Under the pieces are notes generated by a model that searched no databases, was not told where the DNA came from, and saw nothing but the letters and a program-made list of their open reading frames with translations. From contig CAYJII010000001.1 of assembly GCA_964370225.1 (NCBI GenBank), positions 171,332 through 235,331 on the forward strand: DNA of 64,000 nucleotides. Reading direction: 5' to 3'. Both the position numbers and the translations under genes were made by a program. This document shows positions 27,197 through 35,507 of this stretch, one piece after another. The first letter of the stretch is position 1. Every line of letters starts with the position of its first letter. Source of the stretch: CAYJII01 sp964370225. GTDB lineage: Bacteria; Bacillota; Clostridia; Oscillospirales; Ruminococcaceae.

Positions 27197-27625
27197 TTAT
27201 GCTCCCAAGAAATGCTTAACCTCTAGCAGTTCAAAAAACACCCTGTCATCTGACTGCACTATTATTGTTGCATTTACCATTTCCTCAGAATTGTCCATCG
27301 ATATGCTAAGTATGTATTTTTGCAAACTTTCGTCCTCTACCACTTGCCAAAACTCGTCGTAATAAATCTCCACAAGGTCATCTTGTATGCTCGCACCGCC
27401 TAAGCATTCTGCGATTTTTTCACTATCTCCATCAAAAGCTTTTACCACTTCCGCCGCATTGGAGGCTTCCGTCATCGCTACGGATAACTCATTACTTCTT
27501 GTACTATCTAAGTGCCCGCTCACAAATAAATTCACACAAATAGCTGCGGCAATTACAAAGAATAAGCAGTTTATTATTAGCTCAATTAAAAAGTATGCGG
27601 TTTTTTTATTGCTCTGTATCTCCAT
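27197..27625 (-). CDS. Prepilin-like membrane protein
   Basis: Start at ATG 27625 with GAGGGGG seven bases upstream; a start at 27649 would cover that site. 142 residues. The N-terminus KKTAYFLIELIINCLFFVIAAAICVNLFV has a Glu five residues into the hydrophobic helix (FLIELI), reminiscent of the FTLIELL prepilin motif although the preceding Gly is missing. The ATG overlaps the stop codon of the upstream gene by one base (TAATG), indicating coupling. Confidence 0.65.
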   Translation of the reverse strand: MEIQSNKKTAYFLIELIINCLFFVIAAAICVNLFVSGHLDSTRSNELSVAMTEASNAAEVVKAFDGDSEKIAECLGGASIQDDLVEIYYDEFWQVVEDESLQKYILSISMDNSEEMVNATIIVQSDDRVFFELLEVKHFLGA

Positions 27626-28116
27626 TATGCAGCCCCCTCTTCTTGGCATTCCAAATAAACTTTAGAATGGTAGGTGCTGCCGTTTACCGTTACGACATTC
27701 AAATGTAATATCCCACTGTCATCCAGCTCAAAAAACATCTCGCTTAACGGCATTATGTTTTGCCCCATATTAGGGATTAGCTCAACCCCTTCGGACAGAA
27801 CAGCCTCGCATAAAAATCCATTTTCTATATATACCCATGTGTTAAATGTGTATTCTCCATATCGTTCTGTGATGACTAAGGCATCTACTCCGTTAAACTC
27901 ATCTATCGCAACAGAATTTAGCTGCTCGCTCTGTCTTATCTTTTGCGTGAGATAGAGCGCCGATGTCCTAACATCATAGTTTGCTTGTGAAATTTCTACT
28001 GTATTTGAGTATACATTAGCCCCGATGATTGCAAGCAGCAACGAGCTTAATGTGTATGCAAAAAATAATGTAAACACCATAAAGGTGTCAGCCAGTGGTC
28101 TTTTTATTCCATTCAC
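27625..28116 (-). CDS. DUF4860-like pilus accessory protein
   Basis: I prefer GTG 28116 (MNGIKRPLADTFMVFTLFF), eight bases after AAGGAG; ATG 28122 is only two bases from it. 163 residues. One N-terminal hydrophobic helix is followed by an extracellular beta-rich domain (SALYLTQKIRQSEQ...LVITERYGEYTFNTWVYIE) that resembles DUF4860 proteins found with type IV pilus genes in Clostridia. The function is unknown. It is coupled to the next gene. Confidence 0.65.
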   Translation of the reverse strand: MNGIKRPLADTFMVFTLFFAYTLSSLLLAIIGANVYSNTVEISQANYDVRTSALYLTQKIRQSEQLNSVAIDEFNGVDALVITERYGEYTFNTWVYIENGFLCEAVLSEGVELIPNMGQNIMPLSEMFFELDDSGILHLNVVTVNGSTYHSKVYLECQEEGAA

Positions 28117-28145
28117 GCTCATCACTCCTTAAATAAAATTTCGTA

Positions 28146-28478
28146 TTAATTTGACGGTATGTAAAACACGTCGATTTCAGGCAGTATATTGCCACCCTGA
28201 TTTTGATAGTGGACAACATAATCATCATCAAAGTATAATCCATAATTTCGCTCAAGGTACTGCAAATCTGGCGGATATGCCCCCTCGATAACATAGCATT
28301 GTATCGCACTACGCCTAACTGAGTTTTCTAACAAGTTAAGCTGCTCATCGCTTATCGTGCCTGTTAATGAATTTAATAAAATCAGTACTGTAACAATAAT
28401 CCCCGCAAACATTAATAGCGACCAAAAAAGCGAGCTTTTCGTAATTGAAGCGACTTTGCTTTTTATTGGATTTTTCAC
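28146..28478 (-). CDS. Pseudopilin-like protein
   Basis: 110 residues from a GTG start behind AGGAGGGG. One membrane helix (residues ~17-38) is followed by SVRRSAIQCYVIEGAYPPDLQYLERNYGL, which resembles the GxYPxxLxxL region of GspG/PilE-type pseudopilins. The rest is a short extracellular domain. The canonical prepilin peptidase site is not evident, so membership is inferred mainly from the YPPDLQYLE stretch and position behind the GspF gene. Confidence 0.6.
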   Translation of the reverse strand: MKNPIKSKVASITKSSLFWSLLMFAGIIVTVLILLNSLTGTISDEQLNLLENSVRRSAIQCYVIEGAYPPDLQYLERNYGLYFDDDYVVHYQNQGGNILPEIDVFYIPSN

Positions 28479-28490
28479 TTAAATCCCCTC

Positions 28491-29558
28491 CTACATGCCT
28501 GTTAAAATACCTGTTAAAGGCAGCATAACCGAGAGCATTACCATTGCCATCATGATACAAAGTATCGCTACAAGCACAGGCTCGATTATCGAAAGTAGTT
28601 TTTGCGTTAATCTTTGTGTATTTTCAAAATATTTATCTGCAAGGTCTGCGAGCATTTCGCTAGATGCACCACTACGTATTCCAGCAGTGATAACACCATT
28701 ATAGCTGCTATCAAACATTTCGCTTTCTATCAATGAATCCGCTAAGCTTTTCCCTTTCACAAGGCTATCCTTGATAAAACTGATTTTTTGACGTGGTTTT
28801 TCTCCGTCAATAATCATATGGGAAAACTCCACTGCGCTGACAGTATCAAGTCCGCCTGCGAGCATTAGTGACATGGAAAACGCAAATCTATTCGCACTTT
28901 CCGCAGCCGAGATTTTTTTAGTGAATGGGGATTTTTGATATAGCTCAACAAAAAATTTCTTGCCTTTTTTTGTTTGCTTTAGTATAACAAACGCCAAGAT
29001 AATAGCAATTAGAATTATCCCCACTGTCATCGCTGAATTGTTGAGAACTTGCCCAAAATCAAGCAAAAATGACGCAACAGAATTAAGCGCAAGTCCCAGT
29101 TGAGCAAAGACTTGCTCGAACACAGGCATTACTTGCACGAGTATTACAAAAATAACTACTAACACCATCCCAGCCATGCAAAACGGGTATGTAATTGACG
29201 AGCGCAAAGCTTGTGAAAGCGAATCCCTATTCTTATAGTAATCGGATATCGCCATATAAACTTCTTCGCTTCGACCTGTTTTTTCACCCATCTCAATCAT
29301 TTTGATTACGTATTCTGGAAAGCATCCCACCTGAGTTAGCGCTTTTGATAAGAAGTTCCCCTGTGCAACAATGTCGCACATATCATCAAATAAATCTTTC
29401 ATTTTATCGGTAGCATGCTCGTGCATTATGCTCAAGCTCTCCCAAGTAGCAATTCCATTTTTCGAAAACATGTGCATCTGCTCAAAAACAATTGAAATTT
29501 CTGCTGCAGAAAGCATTTTATACTTCGGTTTTATTGCTGTCTTTTCCTGTGTTTGCAT
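28491..29558 (-). CDS. PilC/GspF-type inner-membrane platform protein
   Basis: 355 residues with the two T2SSF cytoplasmic domains separated by membrane segments. EISIVFEQMHMFSKNGIATWESLSIM opens domain 1; VIKMIEMGEKTGRSEEVYMAISDYYKNR is the conserved loop; SANRFAFSMSLMLAGGLDTVSAVEFS opens domain 2 and MLSVMLPLTGILTGM closes the protein. Platform proteins anchor the pilus/secretion ATPase in the membrane. It is followed by four small pilin-like genes and pilT. Confidence 0.93.
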   Translation of the reverse strand: MQTQEKTAIKPKYKMLSAAEISIVFEQMHMFSKNGIATWESLSIMHEHATDKMKDLFDDMCDIVAQGNFLSKALTQVGCFPEYVIKMIEMGEKTGRSEEVYMAISDYYKNRDSLSQALRSSITYPFCMAGMVLVVIFVILVQVMPVFEQVFAQLGLALNSVASFLLDFGQVLNNSAMTVGIILIAIILAFVILKQTKKGKKFFVELYQKSPFTKKISAAESANRFAFSMSLMLAGGLDTVSAVEFSHMIIDGEKPRQKISFIKDSLVKGKSLADSLIESEMFDSSYNGVITAGIRSGASSEMLADLADKYFENTQRLTQKLLSIIEPVLVAILCIMMAMVMLSVMLPLTGILTGM

Positions 29559-29606
29559 ATAACCATTCCTCTCCGCTTATGACCCTTCATGAAAAGTTAA
29601 CTCTTC

Positions 29607-30584
29607 TTAATAAAAGTATAGTGCATTATAATTTTCACCATCACCGATATACTCCATAATATCGGGGCTTGAACTTCCAGTGGAGGCAAAAGTAGGATCC
29701 ATTAGCACCCACTCACTCCCGTTAAACTGGATAACATTGCTAATCCAGCCAGTTTCCTCGGTATAAACGCTTATCCACGCGTGATACACCTTGCCTGCAT
29801 ATCCCAGCACAAGCTGCGTCGGAATATTTTGCGAGCGCAACATTGCTGTCATAAGCACCGCATAATCAAAGCAAATCCCCTTTCGCGTTGTCAGAGTTGT
29901 ATCAATATTTGGGATATAAAAAGTTTTCTGTGTTTCTGCAAATTCATAATCATAAGAAACATTTCCGATTACATAATTGTATATATTCTCAAGTGCTTCC
30001 AAATCTGTGTTAGCACTTCTTGCTAACTCTTCCCCTAAAGAAACTGCCTGTGAGCTCTGTGTGAAGTTCACATATTGGCTGGGGTATAAAAACGGGCCAA
30101 ACTGGTTTTCAAGTGTCACAGAAAAATTCGCAGTGTCGACTATCGCATATTTTGTGCCCGATATATTTTCGTTAATCGTAACAGTATAATCCCCACTTCC
30201 AGAAGAAAGTGGAAATGGCACAAAATCGTCGCCTGCATTTAAATCATAATTATACGGTTCGCCACCATTATATTTAACCTGCATCTTCACCTTGCTCGCT
30301 GTGCCCGTATATTTTACCATGATATAACCCTGTGCCGCATTCGAAACATCAATCTGCGAGGCGCTCCCTCCCATAACGTTTACTCCATCAGCAGTTGCAG
30401 TTAAAACAACTGGGGTCGAATCTCTTGTGCCTACCGTTGTAGTATCGATTTCAATGTCGCCTGAAGGCTGGCTAGGATCACTCACGTCTCCTGTGGGCAA
30501 TTCCACATCACATGATGTAACCAAAGCGGATAAAAATATCATTAAGGTAAAAACGGCAAAGTGTTTAAACATTCGTCGTTTCAT
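29607..30584 (-). CDS. Transglutaminase-like lipoprotein
   Basis: 325 residues with a lipoprotein signal (FLSALVTSCDVE). The C-terminal half is a transglutaminase-like (papain-fold) domain with the triad Cys in TRKGICFDYAVLM, His in VYHAWISVYTEE and Asp in VLMDPTFAS. The N-terminal half is a beta-rich domain. Such proteins act as extracellular proteases or cross-linkers. It is the first gene of the minus-strand operon, 48 bases upstream of the GspF-type gene, suggesting a role in pilus or surface protein processing. Confidence 0.85.
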   Translation of the reverse strand: MKRRMFKHFAVFTLMIFLSALVTSCDVELPTGDVSDPSQPSGDIEIDTTTVGTRDSTPVVLTATADGVNVMGGSASQIDVSNAAQGYIMVKYTGTASKVKMQVKYNGGEPYNYDLNAGDDFVPFPLSSGSGDYTVTINENISGTKYAIVDTANFSVTLENQFGPFLYPSQYVNFTQSSQAVSLGEELARSANTDLEALENIYNYVIGNVSYDYEFAETQKTFYIPNIDTTLTTRKGICFDYAVLMTAMLRSQNIPTQLVLGYAGKVYHAWISVYTEETGWISNVIQFNGSEWVLMDPTFASTGSSSPDIMEYIGDGENYNALYFY

Positions 30585-30648
30585 TCATCTCGTTCCCTTC
30601 GCTATCCGATAATTTTCGGACATTATGCTGTTCGCTCATATATTATTA

Positions 30649-30677
30649 ATTATACCACAGCACCCAGTAATATACAA
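30649..30677 (-). promoter_or_regulatory. Promoter for the pilus-like operon
   Basis: On the minus strand TTGTAT (30677-30672), 17-base spacer and TATAAT (30654-30649), the latter preceded by TGG (extended -10). Confidence 0.65.
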
Positions 30678-30733
30678 ATGTTTTTTTTGTGAACAAATCG
30701 CAAAACATCTATGCCACGCCTATCTATTTGTTA

Positions 30734-30774
30734 AAATAATGTAGCAAATATACTTGCTATTTGCTACATTATTT
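30734..30774. repeat. 17-bp perfect inverted repeat overlapping the BTAD-gene promoter
   Basis: Arms 30734-30750 and 30758-30774 (AAATAATGTAGCAAATA and complement), spacer of seven bases. The right arm fills the region between the -35 and -10 boxes, an ideal operator position. Confidence 0.85.
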
Positions 30775-30782
30775 GCTATAAT
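30754..30782 (+). promoter_or_regulatory. Extended -10 promoter of the tandem regulators
   Basis: TTGCTA (30754-30759), 17 bases, TATAAT (30777-30782) preceded by TGC, 28 bases before the first regulator's ATG. Confidence 0.75.
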
Positions 30783-30810
30783 TTAAAAAATAGGTTGTAG
30801 AGGTGAAATA

Positions 30811-31980
30811 ATGGCTGCTGTAAAAATATACACATTAGGCGAATTCAAGATATTTGCCGGCGAAATTGATGTAACTGATATCATGAAATCTTCCCCAAAA
30901 AAACTTTTATTGCTGCAATATCTCATAATCAACAAATCCGAGCCATTGCCTATTGATAAGTTAGTGGAGCTACTATGGTCTCAACCAGGAGAAATAGGGC
31001 ATAAAAACACATTAAAAACCCTAGTAAGCAGGCTTAGAGTTGATTTAGAAAAATATTCGCTTGGCGATGCTATCATCACCGTTAACGGCACTTATGCTTG
31101 GAACGATACTATGAATTGCTATGTGGATATATATGCACTAGAAGAATATTATACCGAGCTTGTGAATGTAACTACTCTTAAAAAAGGAAACCGTAAGAAA
31201 TTTGAGGAAGTACTTGAGCTATATAGCGATGATTTACTCTCGCTTTCAAACATCACTCAGTACATTACCTCAAATGTTTTATATTATAAAGATTTATACA
31301 TTAGTTTAGTTTCAAGATATGTTTTCTTGCTTAAAGAAGACAAAAAGTACGATAAAATTATCGAGGTATGTAAAAAAGCCTTGATATTAAACTCATATAA
31401 CTCCATGCTAAATCTGGAGCTAAAATCTGCTCTGTTGAGCAAAAACCAAAGCTTTGACACTACTCAAAAGGGCGATAGCTCAAGCGAAGAAGTTCTTATG
31501 ATGTATAAAAACTTGCTTCATAGGGAACAAATTTTGGAAGATGATATTGAGATTATCTACAAAGAGCTTTCTGAGTATGAAGAGGAAAAAGGCGCTTTTT
31601 ATTGCGAATACTCCATATTTAAGGAGATATATTCGCTTCATATGCGCAATCTTAAGCGTTTAGGTTCAGTAATGTTTTTAGCGCTAATCACAATAAAACC
31701 AAAAGATTCCGAATACGCGCAAATTGAAAAAACAAATTTTGCCATGAAAAATTTACGTTCTATTCTGCAAAATAATTTACGCAGTGGCGATACAATATGT
31801 AAGTACAATTCCACACAATGCGCATCACTATTGCCACTGATTGACAATTACGAAATTGCTACAATGGTTTTAGAGCGACTAAAAGAAAAATTCGACGAAA
31901 ACACTGCTAACTCTGATTTTATATTTGAGTTTGAGCTTATACGACTAGACGATACTACATCGGAAGAAATTAATATTTAA
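30811..31980 (+). CDS. BTAD (SARP/AfsR-like) transcriptional regulator with GGDEF-like tail
   Basis: 389 residues. Residues 1-95 form an OmpR/SARP-type winged helix (YTLGEFKIFAGEIDVTDI...NTLKTLVSRLRVDLEKY). Residues ~100-225 match the all-helical bacterial transcriptional activator domain (VDIYALEEYYTELV...YDKIIEVCKKALILNSYNSMLNLEL). The last ~150 residues include NLRSGDTICKYNSTQCASLLP, which mimics the RxGDxxxRYGGDEFxxLLP strand-hairpin of diguanylate cyclases but lacks GGDEF. It is likely a DNA-binding regulator, with a role for the tail unknown. A paralog follows after 29 bases. Confidence 0.82.
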   Translation: MAAVKIYTLGEFKIFAGEIDVTDIMKSSPKKLLLLQYLIINKSEPLPIDKLVELLWSQPGEIGHKNTLKTLVSRLRVDLEKYSLGDAIITVNGTYAWNDTMNCYVDIYALEEYYTELVNVTTLKKGNRKKFEEVLELYSDDLLSLSNITQYITSNVLYYKDLYISLVSRYVFLLKEDKKYDKIIEVCKKALILNSYNSMLNLELKSALLSKNQSFDTTQKGDSSSEEVLMMYKNLLHREQILEDDIEIIYKELSEYEEEKGAFYCEYSIFKEIYSLHMRNLKRLGSVMFLALITIKPKDSEYAQIEKTNFAMKNLRSILQNNLRSGDTICKYNSTQCASLLPLIDNYEIATMVLERLKEKFDENTANSDFIFEFELIRLDDTTSEEINI

Positions 31981-32009
31981 CGAATATGTTAATTGAAAGG
32001 GGGATGATT

Positions 32010-33227
32010 ATGAATAATATTGAGATTTACATTTTAGGTGAACTTAGAATGATAGTTGACGGCGAAGACATAACAAGCAAAATGAAAAACTCCCCGAAAA
32101 AGACACTTTTGTTAGAATATTTGCTTATTAATAAAAACCGCCCTGTTACCACTGGAACTTTAGTTGATGTTTTGTGGAATGGAAAAGACGATCTTAACCT
32201 TGAGAACACATTAAAAACTCTTGTTAGTCGCTTGCGGAAAGATTTATCCGACTGCGGTTTAGACAAGGCGATTGTTACAAAGCGCGGTGCATACATGTGG
32301 AATCCCGATCTCGACTGTTCCATTGACCTGTATAAATTCGAGGATTTATGCGCTAAAATGGCTGCTGTTGACGAATTAGGCGATGATGATAAAAAAGATT
32401 TTGACGAGATACTGTTTTTATATAGTGATGGGTTATTATCAAACTCGGGACTTAATTCATGGATTGCGCCTAAAACTTATTACTATCAAGATTTGTACCT
32501 TAAAACAGTGTACAGATATATTGATTTGCTCAAAAACAAAGATTTACACAGCGATATCATTAGAGTTTGCAAAATCGCACTGGAAATTGACGCTTTTGAC
32601 ACAAAATTAAATCTTGAACTAATGAACACTTTACTCAAAATTGGGAAAAGCAAAGAAGCTCTTGCTCAATATCAAAACATCACCGACTTAAATTACACTT
32701 ATATGGGCACAAAACCACCTGAAGAAATTTTGGAGTTTTATAAAGTTTTGCTTATGAACGAGCAAAACGAAGAAACTAATATAGAGGATATCTACCACGA
32801 ACTTACAACTGACGAAGAGGAAGACCTCGGAGCATACGTGTGTGAATATGCCATATTTAAAGATATTTACAGGCTATATATGCGAAATTTAAAACGTCTT
32901 GACACCACAATGTTTTTAGGAATTTGCAGCATAAAATCCATCAATCGAGGCGAGATGAACCCGCTCGAGTTAGATGCGGCTATGCGAAAACTAAAAGATT
33001 TGCTTGTGGATAATTTACGAAACGGCGACACTGTTTCAAGATATAGCTTAAATCAGTTTGCGCTACTTTTGCCAAGTATCGATAATTACGAAATCGGCAG
33101 AATGGTCATGAAGCGACTACAAAATCTATTTTATGCTGATGGCGATAATTCAAGATATAATTTTGACTTCCGCTTATTGGAGATGAACTCTGCAAGCGAT
33201 GACAAAATAGTAAAAAAAACTAGCTAA
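32010..33227 (+). CDS. BTAD (SARP/AfsR-like) transcriptional regulator, second paralog
   Basis: ATG 32010 (MNNIEIYILGELRMIVDGED) follows AAAGGGGG; the longer frame from 31986 covers that site. 405 residues with the same layout as its neighbour: winged helix 1-95 (NTLKTLVSRLRKDLSDCGLDKAIV), BTAD ~100-230, and a C-terminal domain with NLRNGDTVSRYSLNQFALLLP, a degenerate GGDEF-like hairpin. The two genes clearly arose by duplication. A good terminator ends the unit. Confidence 0.82.
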   Translation: MNNIEIYILGELRMIVDGEDITSKMKNSPKKTLLLEYLLINKNRPVTTGTLVDVLWNGKDDLNLENTLKTLVSRLRKDLSDCGLDKAIVTKRGAYMWNPDLDCSIDLYKFEDLCAKMAAVDELGDDDKKDFDEILFLYSDGLLSNSGLNSWIAPKTYYYQDLYLKTVYRYIDLLKNKDLHSDIIRVCKIALEIDAFDTKLNLELMNTLLKIGKSKEALAQYQNITDLNYTYMGTKPPEEILEFYKVLLMNEQNEETNIEDIYHELTTDEEEDLGAYVCEYAIFKDIYRLYMRNLKRLDTTMFLGICSIKSINRGEMNPLELDAAMRKLKDLLVDNLRNGDTVSRYSLNQFALLLPSIDNYEIGRMVMKRLQNLFYADGDNSRYNFDFRLLEMNSASDDKIVKKTS

Positions 33228-33243
33228 CCCTTATCTATAAAAT

Positions 33244-33284
33244 AAAGCGATGTGATTACCTTTCGGTTCTCACATCGCTTTTTA
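33244..33284 (+). terminator. Terminator of the tandem regulator operon
   Basis: Twelve-base-pair stem AAAGCGATGTGA (33244-33255) with 33270-33281, followed by T residues. It probably also serves lysS from the other side. Confidence 0.85.
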
Positions 33285-33298
33285 TCGTTCACATTATT

Positions 33299-34807
33299 TT
33301 ATCCGTTCGCAATCGGTTTCATAGTTGGGAATAATAGTACATCTCTTATCGATGCGCTATCAGTAAGCAGCATAACAAGTCTATCCACACCAATTCCAAG
33401 TCCGCCTGTTGGAGGCATACCATATTCTAACGCTGTCAAGAAATCCTCGTCCATGTCATTAGCTTCATCATCTCCAGCATTTTTTAGCTCAACTTGATGC
33501 ATAAATCTTCCTCTTTGGTCAATCGGGTCATTAAGTTCGCTAAATGCGTTCGCATGCTCTCTTGCAATAACAAAAAGCTCAAATCTCTCGGTATAATTCG
33601 GGTCACTTGGTTTTCTTTTTGCAAGTGGAGAAATTTCAACTGGATGCTCTGTCACAAAAGTAGGTTGAATTAGATGCTCTTCTGCGTATTTTTCGAAGAA
33701 GAAGTTTAAAATGTCGCCTTTTTTGTGATGCGCTTCAAATTCAATATGGTGTTCTTTTGCTAGCGCTTTTGCAGCTTCGTCATCTGCGATTTGTGCAAAG
33801 TCGATATTTGCATATTTTTTCACCGCATCAAGCATACTAATTCTTTCGAATGGTTTGCTTAAGTCAATGTCATACTCACCATATTTAATTTGCATCGTGC
33901 CAAGAACTTCTTGCGCTACATGCTTGATTAAATTTTCAGTTAAGTTCATCATACCTTCAAAGTCAGTATACGCTTGGTATAATTCAAGCATAGTAAACTC
34001 AGGGTTGTGTCTAATCGAAATACCCTCATTTCTGAAAACTCTGCTCATTTCATAAACTCTGTCAAAACCGCCTACAATCAGACGTTTTAGGTAAAGCTCA
34101 AGCGAAATTCTTAGATGCATGTCTAGTCCTAGTGCATTGTGTTGTGTGTTAAACGGTCTAGCCGCTGCCCCACCCGCAACTGTTTGCAACACAGGAGTTT
34201 CCACTTCTAAAAATCCGTTGTTATCTAAGTAATTTCTAATTTCTCTGATAATCAGACTGCGTTTTACGAAAGTATCCTTAACATCAGGGTTAACAATCAA
34301 ATCAACATATCTTTGGCGATATCTCATCTCAGTATCTTTTAGTCCATGCCATTTTTCTGGCAAAGGTAAAAGCGATTTTGTTAGCAAAGTAACATCCGAT
34401 GCTTTAATCGAAATTTGGCCTTTTTGAGTTTTGAACACTTCGCCTTCGATTCCGATAATATCTCCGATATCAAATTTTAGGAATTTTTCGTAATTTTCAT
34501 CGCCCAATCTATCTTTTCTAACATAAGACTGCACTCTTCCAGAGTTGTCGCTGATATCGATGAATGAAGCTTTGCCCATTCCTCTTTTTGACATCATACG
34601 CCCTGCTACTTTAACGATAGTTCCCTCATATTTTTCGAAATTTTCGTTGATATCTTTTGCATAAGTATCTACATCAAATTTAGTTATCTCAAATGGATTT
34701 TCTCCGCTTTCTTGCAGTGACGCTAATTTATCGCGACGCACCTGCAAAATTTCGCTTAAATCCAAATTTTGTTCTTCTTGCGCATTTAATACGTTGTTGT
34801 TTTCCAT
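33299..34807 (-). CDS. lysS: Lysyl-tRNA synthetase, class II
   Basis: ATG 34807 lies eight bases after AAGGAG; the GTG two codons earlier is too close to it. 502 residues. An N-terminal OB fold (GTIVKVAGRMMSKRGMGKASFIDISD) is followed by the class II core with motif 2 YEMSRVFRNEGISIRHNPEFTMLE and motif 3 GGLGIGVDRLVMLLTDSASIRDVLLFP. It charges tRNA-Lys. The gene follows greA on the same strand, a common arrangement in Firmicutes. Confidence 0.98.
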   Translation of the reverse strand: MENNNVLNAQEEQNLDLSEILQVRRDKLASLQESGENPFEITKFDVDTYAKDINENFEKYEGTIVKVAGRMMSKRGMGKASFIDISDNSGRVQSYVRKDRLGDENYEKFLKFDIGDIIGIEGEVFKTQKGQISIKASDVTLLTKSLLPLPEKWHGLKDTEMRYRQRYVDLIVNPDVKDTFVKRSLIIREIRNYLDNNGFLEVETPVLQTVAGGAAARPFNTQHNALGLDMHLRISLELYLKRLIVGGFDRVYEMSRVFRNEGISIRHNPEFTMLELYQAYTDFEGMMNLTENLIKHVAQEVLGTMQIKYGEYDIDLSKPFERISMLDAVKKYANIDFAQIADDEAAKALAKEHHIEFEAHHKKGDILNFFFEKYAEEHLIQPTFVTEHPVEISPLAKRKPSDPNYTERFELFVIAREHANAFSELNDPIDQRGRFMHQVELKNAGDDEANDMDEDFLTALEYGMPPTGGLGIGVDRLVMLLTDSASIRDVLLFPTMKPIANG

Positions 34808-34863
34808 TTTCACTTCTCCTTATTATTATGAAAACAAATAATTGCTACTATAATTTTAAATGT

Positions 34864-34899
34864 CCTATTTGCTCGTCGAAAAAAGCAAAATAGGACAAA
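34864..34899 (-). terminator. Hairpin between greA and lysS
   Basis: TGTCCTATTTGCT and AGCAAAATAGGACA can pair with a single bulged base around a 9-10-base loop. The U run after it is weak, so it could be a leaky terminator, a processing site or an attenuator ahead of lysS. Confidence 0.5.
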
Positions 34900-34916
34900 A
34901 ATATCAGTTTAGTATA

Positions 34917-35393
34917 TTATTTCGTGATTTCGAGTATTTCATATTGTACGATCCCAGACGGAACTTCTGCATTAACAATTTCCCCTGCTTTATGTCCGAT
35001 TAAAGCTAGCCCCACTGGAGACTCATCGGAAATTTTCTTTTTAAGGGGAGATGCTTCTGTCGAGCCGACAATCTTATATGTGTCTTCTTTTTCATTTTTC
35101 AGGTTCTTAATTCTTACAGTTGACCCTAAAGAAACCACATCAGTAGAAATATCTTCGTCACTTACAACTATTACGTCAATAAGCAAATTTTCAATTTCAA
35201 TTACTCTTGTCTCTACCATTGCTTGTTCATTTTTTGCTTCATCATATTCACTATTCTCTGATAAGTCACCAAAAGAAAGTGCTGTCTTTATTTTCTCTGA
35301 AACTTCTTTTCTTCTAACAAGTTTTAAATGTTCCAGTTCATTTTGTAAGGCTTCTAGGCCTTCTTTAGTCATTTTAGCTTGCTTTAACGCCAT
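34917..35393 (-). CDS. greA: Transcription elongation factor GreA
   Basis: 158 residues, standard length. The N-terminal coiled coil (KMTKEGLEALQNELEHLKLVRRKEVSEKIKTALSFGDLSENSEYDEAKNEQ) carries the acidic tip DLSENSEYDEAK that reaches the polymerase active centre. The C-terminal FKBP-like domain ends with SPVGLALIGHKAGEIVNAEVPSG. It rescues backtracked RNA polymerase. ATG follows GGAGG. Upstream of lysS. Confidence 0.98.
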   Translation of the reverse strand: MALKQAKMTKEGLEALQNELEHLKLVRRKEVSEKIKTALSFGDLSENSEYDEAKNEQAMVETRVIEIENLLIDVIVVSDEDISTDVVSLGSTVRIKNLKNEKEDTYKIVGSTEASPLKKKISDESPVGLALIGHKAGEIVNAEVPSGIVQYEILEITK

Positions 35394-35507
35394 GGGATTA
35401 CCTCCAAATTTTACATGTCTTAAATATTAGCTATGATTTTATTCCCTTTAAATAGGTCTATAATATTATAATTATAGTAAAAAACCTCTCCTGTGTCAAC
35501 TATTATT

